From Bog-473 sp052148295 (GTDB lineage Bacteria > Actinomycetota > Acidimicrobiia > Acidimicrobiales > RAAP-2): a DNA stretch of 52,076 nt. Each line of letters opens with the position of its first letter. The stretch's first letter is position 1. Below, in pieces: positions 31,877 through 40,996 of this stretch. The position numbers and the translations under genes are program-made. A model generated the notes under the pieces. The model made no database searches. It had not been told where the DNA came from and saw nothing but the letters and a program-made list of their open reading frames with translations. The stretch covers positions 1 to 52,076 of the forward strand of contig JBKQIP010000018.1 in NCBI GenBank assembly GCA_052148295.1, written 5' to 3'.

Positions 31877-32632
31877 CTACGAGCCGGCCGGGTGGGGGGT
31901 GGTGTTGACCTCGACCAAGCGGGGGAAGCGTCGCAAGCGCCCCATCGACCCCAGCCGCCCGGCGTCGACGCCGTGGTCGGCCGCAGTGAGGAGGCGCAGA
32001 TCCCCTCGGCTGTTGCCGTAGGCCCACAGCACGGGGCGGCCGTCGCCGCTCTCCTCGAGCCCGAGGTCCCGCAGGTGGAGAAGGAGGCGAGCGTACTTTT
32101 CGGCTCCTCGGCAATTCTTGCCTTCGTAATGCCCGGTGAGGATCCCTCCTCCGTCGAGGGCCAGGCGGGTTGCCACCACACCCCCGACCCCCAGCTCGGC
32201 GCCGGCCGGCCGCACGTAGCACTCCGGCGAGGCCGAGACGATGACCACGTGATGCCCCTGCGACTGGTGCCATTGGAGCCGGCGCTTGGTGTCGGCCCGT
32301 AGGTGCCGGGCCAGGTGCCGGTGGGCGAAGGCGACCGAGCGCCGATCGACCTCGTCCTTCGGCAGGCCAGCGAGCAGGCGCCCGAAGAGCTTCTCCTTCA
32401 CGTCATCGGCCACCGTCCCCCCGGCCAGGGCGGCGTGCAGCAGTTCCGGCGCCATACGGACCATCGTCCGCACGACGGTCCAGACGTCTCGCTGCGCGAT
32501 GAGGAAGGGCACCACACTGCCCCCGTTGGTCAGGGTGCCGTCGAAGTCGAAGGCCGCCACGGTGGGGCGAGCCCCGGACGTGGGTGTCGGAGCAGACGGG
32601 GATGGGGACGGGAATGGGGACGATGAGGTCAT
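31877..32632 (-). CDS. HAD-IB family phosphatase
   Basis: This 251-aa haloacid dehalogenase-type hydrolase has the nucleophile motif AAFDFDGTLTNGGS (residues 26-39), motif II VIVSASPE near 131 and motif III/IV AYGNSRGDLRLL near 208. This is the HAD-IB set that includes SerB-like and actinobacterial 'HAD-IB family hydrolase' proteins, often near lipid-biosynthesis acyltransferases. It probably removes phosphate from a small metabolite or lipid. The N-terminal 25 residues are Pro/Ser-rich. ATG at 32632 overlaps the crotonase stop by 4 bp, so the two are translationally coupled. Confidence 0.9.
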   Translation of the reverse strand: MTSSSPFPSPSPSAPTPTSGARPTVAAFDFDGTLTNGGSVVPFLIAQRDVWTVVRTMVRMAPELLHAALAGGTVADDVKEKLFGRLLAGLPKDEVDRRSVAFAHRHLARHLRADTKRRLQWHQSQGHHVVIVSASPECYVRPAGAELGVGGVVATRLALDGGGILTGHYEGKNCRGAEKYARLLLHLRDLGLEESGDGRPVLWAYGNSRGDLRLLTAADHGVDAGRLGSMGRLRRFPRLVEVNTTPHPAGS

Positions 32633-33480
32633 GGGAGTTCAGCGGAGGACGGCGCCTGGGTCAGGGGCGTGCCGCCGCGCCCGGCACCGTCGGCGAAACG
32701 ACGGGCTCCTTCCAGTGTCTCGCCGCTGAGTATGACCTGGCGCCCCCGCCGGGCCTCGTTGACCGCGGCGTCCTCTTCCGACAGCCCCCATTGCTCAAGA
32801 ACCGAGAGCCGATCGGAGCGCAGGCAGAACTGGGGCAGGTCAGCCAATTGTCGGGCCAGGATCAGCGCAGCGGAAAGCGCCTGGCCGGGCGCGACCACGC
32901 GATTGACCAAACCGAGCTCCAGGGCTTCAGGCCCGCGCACGGCGCGGCCGGTCAGGATGAGGTCCATGGCCCGACCGTGCCCGATGATCCGGGGCAGGCG
33001 CACCGTGCCCAGATCGCACAGGGGGACTCCGAAGCGCCGGCAGAACACGCCGAAGACGGCATCGCTGGCCGCTACCCGGAGATCGCACCACAGGGCCAGT
33101 TCGATGCCACCGGCCACGGCGAAGCCCTCCACGGCGGCGATGACGGGCTTGGACAGCGTCAGGCGGGTTGGTCCCATGGGCGCCGGCCCGGCGTCGGGGA
33201 TGGGCCGGCGATCCCCTTCGGCCACCGCCTTGAGGTCCGCCCCGGCACAGAAGGTGCCCTCCGCTCCGGTCAAAATGGCGACCGACTGGCTTTCGTCCTG
33301 GTCGAAGGCTTCGAAGGCATGTCGAAGTTGGTCGGCACAGAGACTGTCGACCGCGTTGCGCCGCTCGGGGCGGTCGATGGTCACGATGGTGATCGGCCCT
33401 TCCCTGGCCGTGCGCAGGGTGTCGGCCCGATAAGGGGTGTACCCGTCCCCGATCGCGGGGGCCCCGCTCGTCGGTGCCAT
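32629..33480 (-). CDS. Enoyl-CoA hydratase/isomerase family protein
   Basis: This 283-aa crotonase-fold protein has the CoA-binding IDRPERRNAVD (about 35-45), the first oxyanion block GTFCAGADLKAV (about 74-85) and the second VAGGIELALWCDL (about 122-134). The catalytic region VFGVFCRRFGVPLCDLGT lacks a Glu at the position of hydratase Glu164, as in several non-hydratase crotonases, so the reaction is uncertain. It overlaps the HAD gene by 4 bp. ATG at 33480 gives the usual length. Confidence 0.9.
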   Translation of the reverse strand: MAPTSGAPAIGDGYTPYRADTLRTAREGPITIVTIDRPERRNAVDSLCADQLRHAFEAFDQDESQSVAILTGAEGTFCAGADLKAVAEGDRRPIPDAGPAPMGPTRLTLSKPVIAAVEGFAVAGGIELALWCDLRVAASDAVFGVFCRRFGVPLCDLGTVRLPRIIGHGRAMDLILTGRAVRGPEALELGLVNRVVAPGQALSAALILARQLADLPQFCLRSDRLSVLEQWGLSEEDAAVNEARRGRQVILSGETLEGARRFADGAGRGGTPLTQAPSSAELP

Positions 33481-33585
33481 GTACGCATTCTGGCACGTCC
33501 CCGCAGGTCAGTGGCTTCCGCCGGCCGATCCTCCCCGGGGCCACCGACCCGAACCGGCGGCGTCGGCAAAAGACGACCAAAGATG

Positions 33586-33614
33586 TCGACAATAGGCGGA
33601 TGAACCGGTAGGGT
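33586..33614 (+). promoter_or_regulatory. Promoter of the peroxiredoxin gene
   Basis: TCGACA (33586-33591), a 17-bp spacer and TAGGGT (33609-33614) give a near-consensus vegetative promoter. The predicted leader is about 65 nt and ends in AGGAGGAT before the ATG at 33686. Confidence 0.55.
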
Positions 33615-33685
33615 GGCCTGCGCAGGACCGACATCTCGGCAGTCAGGGAACTACCTGCCCGGCGCCACAAGCACAGGAGGATCAC

Positions 33686-34321
33686 ATGGCAGTCCGACTC
33701 GGGGACACCGCTCCCGATTTCACGGCCGACACCACCGACGGCAAGATCAGCTTCCACGAATGGCTGGGTGACAGCTGGGGCATCCTGTTCTCCCACCCCA
33801 AGGACTTCACCCCCGTGTGCACCACCGAGCTGGGAGCCTTCTCGGCGGCCAAGCCCGAATTCGACAAGCGCAACGCCAAGCTCATCGGGCTCTCGGTCGA
33901 CTCGGTCGAGTCCCACAAGGGCTGGGCCGGCGACATCGAGGAGACGCAGGGCCAGAAGCTGACCTTCCCCCTCATCGGCGACGAGGACCGCCAGGTGGCC
34001 GATCTCTACGACATGATCCACCCCAACGCCGACAACACGTTGACGGTGCGCTCGGTCTTCATCATCGGCCCGGACAAGAAGGTCAAGCTCACGCTCACGT
34101 ACCCGGCCTCGACCGGCCGCAATGTGGACGAGATCATCCGCGTGCTCGACTCCCTGCAGCTGACGGCGGACTACTCCGTGGCCACCCCGGTGAACTGGAC
34201 CGATGGGGAGGACGTCATCATCGTCCCGGCCGTGAGCGACGACGATGCCAAGGCCAAGTTCCCCAAGGGATGGAAGGCGCTCAAGCCCTACCTCCGGGTG
34301 ACCCCCCAGCCCAACCGCTGA
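33686..34321 (+). CDS. 1-Cys peroxiredoxin (Prx6 type)
   Basis: This 211-aa thiol peroxidase has the peroxidatic motif FTPVCTTELG with Cys45, an Arg in the late VRSVFIIGPDKKVKL segment and the long Prx6-type C-terminal half (about residues 160-211: NWTDGEDVIIVPAVSDDDA, then KGWKALKPYLRVTP). There is no resolving Cys. It reduces hydrogen peroxide or lipid peroxides in the cytoplasm. ATG at 33686 follows a perfect AGGAGG. It stands as a single gene with its own promoter. Confidence 0.97.
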   Translation: MAVRLGDTAPDFTADTTDGKISFHEWLGDSWGILFSHPKDFTPVCTTELGAFSAAKPEFDKRNAKLIGLSVDSVESHKGWAGDIEETQGQKLTFPLIGDEDRQVADLYDMIHPNADNTLTVRSVFIIGPDKKVKLTLTYPASTGRNVDEIIRVLDSLQLTADYSVATPVNWTDGEDVIIVPAVSDDDAKAKFPKGWKALKPYLRVTPQPNR

Positions 34322-34534
34322 GCAGGGGCGGGCGGGGGACGTCCGCTCCAAGGCGGCCTGGGGTGGCCACTCAGGGGTGGCCGATGGGCCGCGCCCGACC
34401 GATGGAGAGGTGACCTCGAGGGGGAGGGAACACTGAAACTGGCGGCCAATTCGTCCCACGTCCCACCCCGGAGGTCGAGGCTCCCCGCCTCGAGGTGGGA
34501 GCGCCGCACCTCACGCGCCCGACGGCCGGGCCCG

Positions 34535-36235
34535 GTGGTGGCAGCGGCCGTCGGTCTGCTCGTGCTGGTCGTCGCCGGCATCCCGGCGGGCGCCGGGACC
34601 GCGGCCCCCGCCCCCGCCCCCGCCACGACCCCCGCGCGGGCCGGTGCCGCTCGGACAGGTTCCACCATGGCTCGGGGTGCGGCATCGCCGGCCACGACCG
34701 GCGCCACCGGTTCCCCCGTGAGCTTCGCCGTGGACACCGCTGTGGACCACCAGGCCATCTCACCGCTCATCTACGGGATCAACCTCGACAAGAGCGTGGA
34801 CCCTTCCCAGTTCAACGCGGTCATGGCCGAGTCAAGGCCCGCATTGATCCGCTTGGGCGGGGACCGGTGGACGGCGTACAACTGGGAGAACAACGATTCC
34901 AACGCCGGCAGCGACTACGAGAACGAGAACGACGACTACCTGTCCGCCTCGACCACCCCGGGGGCGGCCGTGCTGCCCACCCTGCTGGCCGCCCAGAAGG
35001 CGGGGATCGCCGTCCTCTTGACCATCCCGATCCTGGGTTACGTGGCCGCTGATCGCGACCCTCCTGGCCCGGTCGAGAATTCCGGCCCCGACTACCTCCA
35101 GACGCGCTTCGATCTGGACGAGCCGACCGACCCCGATCCGCTGTCCCTGCCACCGGATACCTCGGATGACGTCGTCTACCAGAACCAATTCGTCTACTGG
35201 GTGGAGCATGCGGCCCCGGGGGCCGACGTGATGTTTTCACTGGACAACGAACCGGACCTGTGGGACTCGACCTTCGCCGACATCCATCCGGACCCCACCA
35301 CCTACGCCGAGGTGCTCTCCAAGGATCTGACCTATGCCGCAGCCGTGCGCGCCGTCGACCCGAACGCACTGATCACCGGTCCGGTGAGCTACGGCTGGGA
35401 AGGCTACGAGACCCTCCAGAACGCGCCGGACTCCACCCAGGACGGGGATTTCCTCAACTGGTACATGCAGAACGTCCATGCCGCGGACGCCGCGGCCGGC
35501 ACCACCCTGGTCAACGATCTCGACCTCCATTGGTACCCGGAAGCCACCGGGGGAGGGGTGCGGATCACCGGCACCGAGACCACGCCGGCCGTGGTCGCCG
35601 CCCGCGAGCAGGCGCCACGGTCACTGTGGGACGCGAACTACGTCGAGGACAGTTGGATCACCCAGTCCCTGGGCAACCAGGCCATCGATCTCATTCCGCG
35701 GCTGGACGCTCAGATCGCGGCCAACAATCCCGGCATGAACCTGGATTTCACCGAGTACAACTACGGCGGCGGGCAGTCCATATCCGGTGCGATCGCCACC
35801 GACGACGTGCTGGGGATCTTCGGCCGCTACGGGGTCCACGCGGCCGCACTGTGGCCGCTCAACGCCAATGAGGACTACAACTACGGCGCCCTGGCCATGT
35901 TCCGGAATTACGACGGCCAGGGTTCGGGATTCGGTGACACCGAGGTGGGTGCGACCACGTCGGACAAGGTGAAGACGTCGATCTACGCGTCCATCGACCA
36001 GGCGGACCCGAGTCACCTCGTCATCGTGGCCATCAACAAGGGACGGACCGCGACCCCCTCGACGCTCAGCCTGACCGGCATCTCGTCGGACGACGCCGCG
36101 GTGTACACGCTGACCAGCGCGTCCTCGAGGCCCCAGGCGGCTCCGGGCCTGGTGGCCACCGGGCCCGACGTCTTCAGCTACACGATGCCGGCCCAGTCGG
36201 TCTCGGTCATCGTGCCGGCTCCGGAGGTGGGGTGA
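34535..36235 (+). CDS. Secreted GH44 family glycoside hydrolase
   Basis: This protein of at least 566 residues has a hydrophobic signal segment, a Pro/Ala/Thr linker and a catalytic TIM-barrel of family GH44 (endoglucanase/xyloglucanase). Seen: ISPLIYGINLD (about 75-85), the acid/base Glu in SLDNEPDLW (Glu239), WYPEATGGG, and the nucleophile Glu in DFTEYNYGGG (Glu407). A beta-sandwich tail closes the barrel. No cellulose-binding module is present. GTG at 34535 is the first conventional start, but the Arg-rich n-region of a signal peptide lies just upstream in frame, so translation may begin earlier (see finding). Secretion is inferred. Confidence 0.88.
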   Translation: MVAAAVGLLVLVVAGIPAGAGTAAPAPAPATTPARAGAARTGSTMARGAASPATTGATGSPVSFAVDTAVDHQAISPLIYGINLDKSVDPSQFNAVMAESRPALIRLGGDRWTAYNWENNDSNAGSDYENENDDYLSASTTPGAAVLPTLLAAQKAGIAVLLTIPILGYVAADRDPPGPVENSGPDYLQTRFDLDEPTDPDPLSLPPDTSDDVVYQNQFVYWVEHAAPGADVMFSLDNEPDLWDSTFADIHPDPTTYAEVLSKDLTYAAAVRAVDPNALITGPVSYGWEGYETLQNAPDSTQDGDFLNWYMQNVHAADAAAGTTLVNDLDLHWYPEATGGGVRITGTETTPAVVAAREQAPRSLWDANYVEDSWITQSLGNQAIDLIPRLDAQIAANNPGMNLDFTEYNYGGGQSISGAIATDDVLGIFGRYGVHAAALWPLNANEDYNYGALAMFRNYDGQGSGFGDTEVGATTSDKVKTSIYASIDQADPSHLVIVAINKGRTATPSTLSLTGISSDDAAVYTLTSASSRPQAAPGLVATGPDVFSYTMPAQSVSVIVPAPEVG

Positions 36236-36270
36236 GTCGACGCGCCACGGCCCTGATGGGTCGGTGAAGG

Positions 36271-38070
36271 TCAGCCCGCCTGTCCCAGCAGCTCGTCGCG
36301 CAAGTTGCGCTTGAGGACCTTGCCGGCCGGGTTGCGGGGGAGCGGCTGGTCGCGGAACCAGATGTGCGTGGGCACCATGAAGCCCGCCAGGCGCTGCCGC
36401 ACGTGGAGGCTGAGCTCCTCGGCCGTCACCTTGTGCCCCGGGCGCAGGACGACGACGGCGCCGACCTCCTCCCCCAAGGTGGGTTCGGGCACCCCGATGA
36501 CGGCACAGTCGGCCACGGCCGGGTGCTCGAAGAGGGCGGCCTCGACCTGGACCGAGGACACGTTCTCCCCGCCCCGGATGATGACGTCCTTGGCCCGGTC
36601 GACGATGTAGATGAAGTTGTCCTCGTCGAGCCGGGCCACGTCGCCCGTGTGGAGCCAGCCGCCGGTGATGACCTGCGCCGTCTCCTCCGGCCGGTGCCAG
36701 TAGCCGCGCACGACCTGAGGGCCCTTGATCCAGAGCTCGCCCCGCACGTCGGGCCCGCGGGGGATGGTGGCATCGGGCTCGGGACCGGCGAAGTCCTCGG
36801 GGACCACGGCCACGTCGGTGACCGGCACCGGCGGGCCCACGCTCTCGGGCTTGGCGATGTAGTCGCCGCCCGAGTTCATGGAGGTGATGGACGAGGTCTC
36901 GGTCAGGCCGTAGCCGTTGGAGGGTTGCCCGACGGGCCAGGCCGCCCGTATCCGCCGGACCAGGTCCGGCGGGGCCGGCGCCCCTCCGTAGGAGACGCCG
37001 CGCACCGACGAGGTGTCGTACCGGGCGAAGTTGGGGGAGTCGAGGACCTGGAGCACCATGGCCGGCACGCCTCCGAAGGTGGCCACCCTCTCGCGCTCTA
37101 TCAGCTCCAGGGCCCGGTCGGGCTCGAAGTGGTGCATCATGACGATCTTGCCGCCGGCGGCGCAGCTGGTGACCATCACGGCATGGCATCCGGTCACGTG
37201 GAACAGGGGGACCGACAGCAGGTAGGCCGGCTGGGTGCGGCCCGAGGTGTCGGCCAATGAGCTGCCGAACCGGAGCTGCCCCCGGGTATTGAGGAAGAAG
37301 AGGTTCATCAGGTTGGTGCAGATGTTGCGGTGGGTGCCCACCGCTCCCTTGGGCCGGCCGGTGGTGCCCGAGGTGTAGAAGATGGTGGCGTCGTCCTCCG
37401 GGTCGATGGCGAGGTCGGGCGGCACCGCCTCGCCGTCGACGTCGCCCAGGGCCAGCTGGAAGGGCCACTCCGTCACCGGGATCGCCCCACCGGCCGGTTC
37501 GGTCGCCGCCGCCGCCACCGGGCCGCGGTGCTCGTCGGCCACGATCATGGTGTCGAATCCGGCCAGGCCACCGAGGAAGGGGCGCAGGCGCGAGGCGCGT
37601 TCCTGGTCCACGAAGGCGATGGTCGACCCGGAGTCCTCGAGGCCGAAGCGCAGCTCCTCACCCGACCACCAGGCATTGAGCGGCACCACGACGGCGCCGG
37701 CCAGCGTGATGGCCCAGAAGGCCATGACCCACTCGGGCAGGTTGCGCATGGCGATGGCGACCCGGTCGCCCTGGGCCACGCCGAAGCGGTCCCGCAGGCG
37801 GTGGGCCAGGGTGCAGGCGATCCGGTAGTGCCCCTCGAAGGTGGTGCGCTCGTCCTCGTAGACCAGGAAGGTGGCATCGCCGTGGACCAGGGACAAGTCG
37901 ATGACGGCGCGCAAGCTCGGCGGGGCGTGCTTCCACGTCCGGGTGGGCACGCCGCGGATCTCGCGCTCTTCCATCTCGAACATCTGACCCGGCGCGGTCA
38001 GGGTGGCGTTGGCCTCGGCCATGGTGACCGACGGGACATCGTTCTTGACGGGTTCGGGAAAAGTGGTCAC
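36271..38070 (-). CDS. Class I adenylate-forming acyl-CoA synthetase/ligase
   Basis: This 599-aa AMP-binding enzyme has the P-loop YTSGTTGRPKG (about residue 242), the A5 motif NGYGLTETSS, the A7 motif GWLHTGDVARLDEDN, and A8 AKDVIIRGGENVSSVQVE. The terminal lysine motif NPAGKVLKRNL is the adenylation Lys. It activates a carboxylic acid to acyl-AMP and then to the CoA thioester. The N-terminal 60 residues extend before the domain. The GTG start at 38070 overlaps the oligoribonuclease stop by 4 bp. Substrate chain length cannot be read; medium- or long-chain acids fit the FadD-like sequence. Confidence 0.93.
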   Translation of the reverse strand: MTTFPEPVKNDVPSVTMAEANATLTAPGQMFEMEEREIRGVPTRTWKHAPPSLRAVIDLSLVHGDATFLVYEDERTTFEGHYRIACTLAHRLRDRFGVAQGDRVAIAMRNLPEWVMAFWAITLAGAVVVPLNAWWSGEELRFGLEDSGSTIAFVDQERASRLRPFLGGLAGFDTMIVADEHRGPVAAAATEPAGGAIPVTEWPFQLALGDVDGEAVPPDLAIDPEDDATIFYTSGTTGRPKGAVGTHRNICTNLMNLFFLNTRGQLRFGSSLADTSGRTQPAYLLSVPLFHVTGCHAVMVTSCAAGGKIVMMHHFEPDRALELIERERVATFGGVPAMVLQVLDSPNFARYDTSSVRGVSYGGAPAPPDLVRRIRAAWPVGQPSNGYGLTETSSITSMNSGGDYIAKPESVGPPVPVTDVAVVPEDFAGPEPDATIPRGPDVRGELWIKGPQVVRGYWHRPEETAQVITGGWLHTGDVARLDEDNFIYIVDRAKDVIIRGGENVSSVQVEAALFEHPAVADCAVIGVPEPTLGEEVGAVVVLRPGHKVTAEELSLHVRQRLAGFMVPTHIWFRDQPLPRNPAGKVLKRNLRDELLGQAG

Positions 38071-38627
38071 GGGGCTTTCACCCCGGTCACCGGTGCTGGG
38101 TGAAACAGCGCCGTCCGGTAGTAGGCCAGTTCGGCCACGCTCTCCCTGATGTCCTGGAGGGCCCGGTGACCGCCCGCCTTGGCCGGCGCGTCGTGGTACA
38201 CCTCGGGCTGCCAGCGGCGGCAGAGCTCCTTGATGGTCGACACGTCGATCGAGCGGTAGTTGAGGAAGGCCTCCACCTCGGGGATCTGGGCGGCCAGGAA
38301 GCGGCGGTCGGTGCCGATGGAATTCCCGGCCAAGGGGACGGTGCCCGCCGCGGGGATGTGGAGCTTGAGGAAGGACAGGGTCTGGGTGCCGGCCTCCTCG
38401 AGGGTCACGGTGGAGGCCACGACGGCCTCGAGGAGGCCCGATCGCGTGTGCATGGAGGTGACGAACTCGTCCATCTGGGCCAGCTGCTCGGTGGTGGCAT
38501 GGACGACCAGATCGGGGCCCTCGGCCACCAGGGCCAGATCGTCGTCGGTGACGAGACTGGCGATCTCGACGATGGTGTGGCGGGCGGGGTCGAGACCGGT
38601 CATCTCGAGGTCGATCCAGGCCAGCAT
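38067..38627 (-). CDS. orn: Oligoribonuclease (DEDDh 3'-5' exoribonuclease)
   Basis: This 186-aa enzyme degrades very short RNAs, including pGpG from cyclic-di-GMP turnover, to mononucleotides. Seen: the ExoI block LAWIDLEMTGLDP (residues 2-14) with Asp and Glu metal ligands, ExoII LAGNSIGTDRRFL, and ExoIII with HRALQDIRES (His and Asp). ATG at 38627 gives the exact family start; upstream frame to 38783 is a shadow. Its stop overlaps the acyl-CoA synthetase start by 4 bp. It diverges from dut with 60 bp between the starts. Confidence 0.96.
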   Translation of the reverse strand: MLAWIDLEMTGLDPARHTIVEIASLVTDDDLALVAEGPDLVVHATTEQLAQMDEFVTSMHTRSGLLEAVVASTVTLEEAGTQTLSFLKLHIPAAGTVPLAGNSIGTDRRFLAAQIPEVEAFLNYRSIDVSTIKELCRRWQPEVYHDAPAKAGGHRALQDIRESVAELAYYRTALFHPAPVTGVKAP

Positions 38628-38687
38628 CAGCGGGATGCTAGCAATCGGTCCCGACGGCGCCGACCCGAGGCGCACTAATGTCCGACG

Positions 38688-39131
38688 ATGCTGCGCGTGC
38701 CGCTCCACCAGCTCGACCCCGATCTGGGCGTCCCGGCCTACGCACACCCAGGCGACGCCGGGGCCGATCTGGTGGCGCGCCACGACGTGGTGATCGCGGC
38801 GCGGGGTGGCCGGGTGCTGGTTTCAACCGGCATTGCGGTGGCCATACCCCCCGGCTTCGCCGGCTTCGTGCTGCCCCGCAGCGGGTTGGCGCTGCGCCAG
38901 GGCATCACCTGCCTCAACACACCGGGGCTGATCGACGCCGGGTACCGGGGGGAGATCAGGGTGGTCCTGATCAACCACGATCCGGCGGAGGACTACACCG
39001 TGAAGCGGGGGGACCGGATCGCCCAGCTGGTCATCCTGCGCGTGGAGACCGCTGCCTTCGCGCTGGTGAGCGAGGCGGGGTTGGGCGAGGCCGGGCGCGG
39101 GAGCGGCGGCTTCGGCCACACGGGGAGATGA
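38688..39131 (+). CDS. dut: dUTP diphosphatase
   Basis: This 147-aa trimeric dUTPase hydrolyses dUTP to dUMP and so keeps uracil out of DNA. All five motifs are present: HPGDAGADLVA (21-31), PRSGLALRQGI (63-73), GLIDAGYRGEIRVVLINH (79-96), GDRIAQLVI (108-116) and the C-terminal RGSGGFGHTG that closes over the substrate. ATG at 38688 gives the family length. The WS/DGAT gene starts 10 bp after its stop. Confidence 0.97.
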   Translation: MLRVPLHQLDPDLGVPAYAHPGDAGADLVARHDVVIAARGGRVLVSTGIAVAIPPGFAGFVLPRSGLALRQGITCLNTPGLIDAGYRGEIRVVLINHDPAEDYTVKRGDRIAQLVILRVETAAFALVSEAGLGEAGRGSGGFGHTGR

Positions 39132-39141
39132 GAGACAGGTC

Positions 39142-40581
39142 ATGAAGGCGCTGGACGGGACCGACGCGGCCTTCCTGTCGCTCGAGACGTCGACCACCCC
39201 CATGCACGTGGGAGCCGTCCTGGTGCTCGACCCTCCCGAGGGCACCCGGTCGCTCTTCTCGCCCTCGACCCGGTACGCGCAGATCCGCCGCGTCATCAGC
39301 CAGCGTGTGCACCTGGTAGGGCCGCTGCGGCAGCGGGCCCTGCGGGTCCCGCTGGGCCTGCACCACCCGGTGTGGGTGGACGACCCCGACTACGAACTGG
39401 ACGATCACCTCACCCGGGCCAGCCTCCCCTCCCCGGGCGGGCCCCGGGAGCTCGACGCCTACGTGGCCTCGGTCATGAGCCGCCGGCTCGACCCCAACCG
39501 GCCTCTGTGGGAGATGCACATCGTCGAAGGGCTCGACGGCGAGCGCACGGCCCTGATCGCCAAGGTGCACCACGCCATTCTCGACGGCGTCAGCGGTGCC
39601 TCCGTCCTGGCCGCCTTTCTCGACCTCACCCCCCGGGCCCGCTCGGTCATACCGATGGAGCGCTGGGACCCGGCGCCGCTGCCGAGCAGCACCCGATTGC
39701 TGCGCCACGCCGTTGCGGCCCTCTCGCGTCAGCCCGGTGCGACGTTGAGCACCGTGCAGGCCGGCGTCGAGGCCATGGCCGACCTGGGCATGCACAACCG
39801 CGACCTGCTGAGCCGGGGCGAGCGGCCGCCACCGGCCTTCTTCTCGGCCCCGCGGACCTCGCTCAACGGCACCGTGTCCAACCGCAAGCGCTTCGCCTCC
39901 CTGTGCGTGCCGCTCGAAGACGTGAGACTGGTGCGCCACGTCTTCGCCTGCACGGTGAACGACGTGATCCTGGCCACGGTGGCCGGCGGCCTGCGCCGGT
40001 TCCTCGAGGCCCGGGGCGAGAGCGCCGCGCCCGCGTTGGTGGCCATGGTGCCGGTGTCCACGCGCCGCGAGGGGGCAGGAGAGGAGCTCGGCAACCAGAT
40101 CTCGGCCATGCTGGTGTCGCTGGCCACCGACATCGACGACCCGGTCGAGCGCCTCGACGCCATTGCGGCTGGAGCCGGGGTGGCCAAGGACCAGGAGCAG
40201 CTGCACCGGGGCCGGCTCATCGGGAACCTGGCCGAGCTCGCCCTGCCGGCGTTGGCCACCCGCGTGGCCCGCACCGTGGCCGAGGCGCGGCTGTTCGACC
40301 GGATCCGCCCACCCGCCAACGTGACGATCTCCGGCCTGAAGGGACCCGATGTCCCCCTCTTCTGCGCCGGCAGCCGGGCGGCGGCGGTGTACCCCGTGGG
40401 GCCTATCGCCGAGGGGGTCGGTCTCAACATCACCGTGCTCACCTACCTGGACCAGCTCCACTTCGGCCTGCTGGCCTGCCGCCGGCTCGTCCCCGAGCTC
40501 GACGAGCTGGCCCTCGGCCTCGACGACGCCCTGGGCGAGCTGGTGGGTTGTGCCCTCGACGCCCAGGGCGCGGCGGGGTAG
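39142..40581 (+). CDS. Wax ester synthase/diacylglycerol acyltransferase (WS/DGAT)
   Basis: This 479-aa acyl-CoA-dependent acyltransferase makes triacylglycerol or wax esters for storage. Seen: the opening LDGTDAAFLSLETSTTPMHVG typical of the family, the catalytic HHAILDG (143-149, HHxxxDG), and a late NVTISGLKGP block followed by GLNITVLTYLDQL, as in actinobacterial Atf/Tgs proteins. ATG at 39142 lies 10 bp after dut, so the two may share a transcript. It suggests lipid-body formation in this organism, in line with the many acyl-CoA enzymes nearby. Confidence 0.95.
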   Translation: MKALDGTDAAFLSLETSTTPMHVGAVLVLDPPEGTRSLFSPSTRYAQIRRVISQRVHLVGPLRQRALRVPLGLHHPVWVDDPDYELDDHLTRASLPSPGGPRELDAYVASVMSRRLDPNRPLWEMHIVEGLDGERTALIAKVHHAILDGVSGASVLAAFLDLTPRARSVIPMERWDPAPLPSSTRLLRHAVAALSRQPGATLSTVQAGVEAMADLGMHNRDLLSRGERPPPAFFSAPRTSLNGTVSNRKRFASLCVPLEDVRLVRHVFACTVNDVILATVAGGLRRFLEARGESAAPALVAMVPVSTRREGAGEELGNQISAMLVSLATDIDDPVERLDAIAAGAGVAKDQEQLHRGRLIGNLAELALPALATRVARTVAEARLFDRIRPPANVTISGLKGPDVPLFCAGSRAAAVYPVGPIAEGVGLNITVLTYLDQLHFGLLACRRLVPELDELALGLDDALGELVGCALDAQGAAG

Positions 40582-40699
40582 CCACCGGAGGTGGCGGGCC
40601 CGGCCGGCGCAGGGTTGCCGCCGGGGGCACGGGGCATCAAAGGCCTGGTGGCACCGAGTTCTCCCCGCGGGGTTGAGGCGGCTAATCTGAGCAATCCAC

Positions 40700-40771
40700 G
40701 CGGATGTGGCTCAGTGGTAGAGCATCACCTTGCCAAGGTGAGGGTCGCGGGTTCGAATCCCGTCATCCGCT
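40700..40771 (+). tRNA. tRNA-Gly (anticodon GCC)
   Basis: The 7-bp acceptor stem GCGGATG/CATCCGC, D-arm GGCTCAGTGGTAGAGC, anticodon stem TCACC/GGTGA with loop TTGCCAA and T-arm GGGTTCGAATCCC are all clear. Length is 72 nt, CCA not encoded. Confidence 0.97.
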
Positions 40772-40805
40772 CGCAATGAAGTCGAGTTGGTTACCCGTTG
40801 ACCCC

Positions 40806-40849
40806 CCCATCATCGACCATCCCGATTAGACGTGGGACTCCCGCAGGTG
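40806..40849 (+). repeat. Imperfect 44-nt direct repeat, copy 1
   Basis: Copy 1 begins 34 nt beyond the 3' end of tRNA-Gly. It matches 42244-42287 at 35 of 44 positions without gaps, and at 26 of the last 30. The two copies flank the secreted repeat-protein gene. Confidence 0.6.
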
Positions 40850-40996
40850 ACAATCAGAGCCGGGATTTGGGGAGGGCGATAACACGCACCACGGGACCTT
40901 CAACGGGAGAACGTCGCACCGTTCGCCCCCATGTGCAACTGCCGTGTCGCTGATATTCTGGGTGTCAGAAGCGGGAACAGGAGAGGGGACATCGGA

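Noticed and set aside
35621..37468. A 615-codon minus frame crossing the GH44 and acyl-CoA synthetase genes
   Set aside because: It contains runs of Arg, Gly and Pro and overlaps two well-supported genes in other frames.
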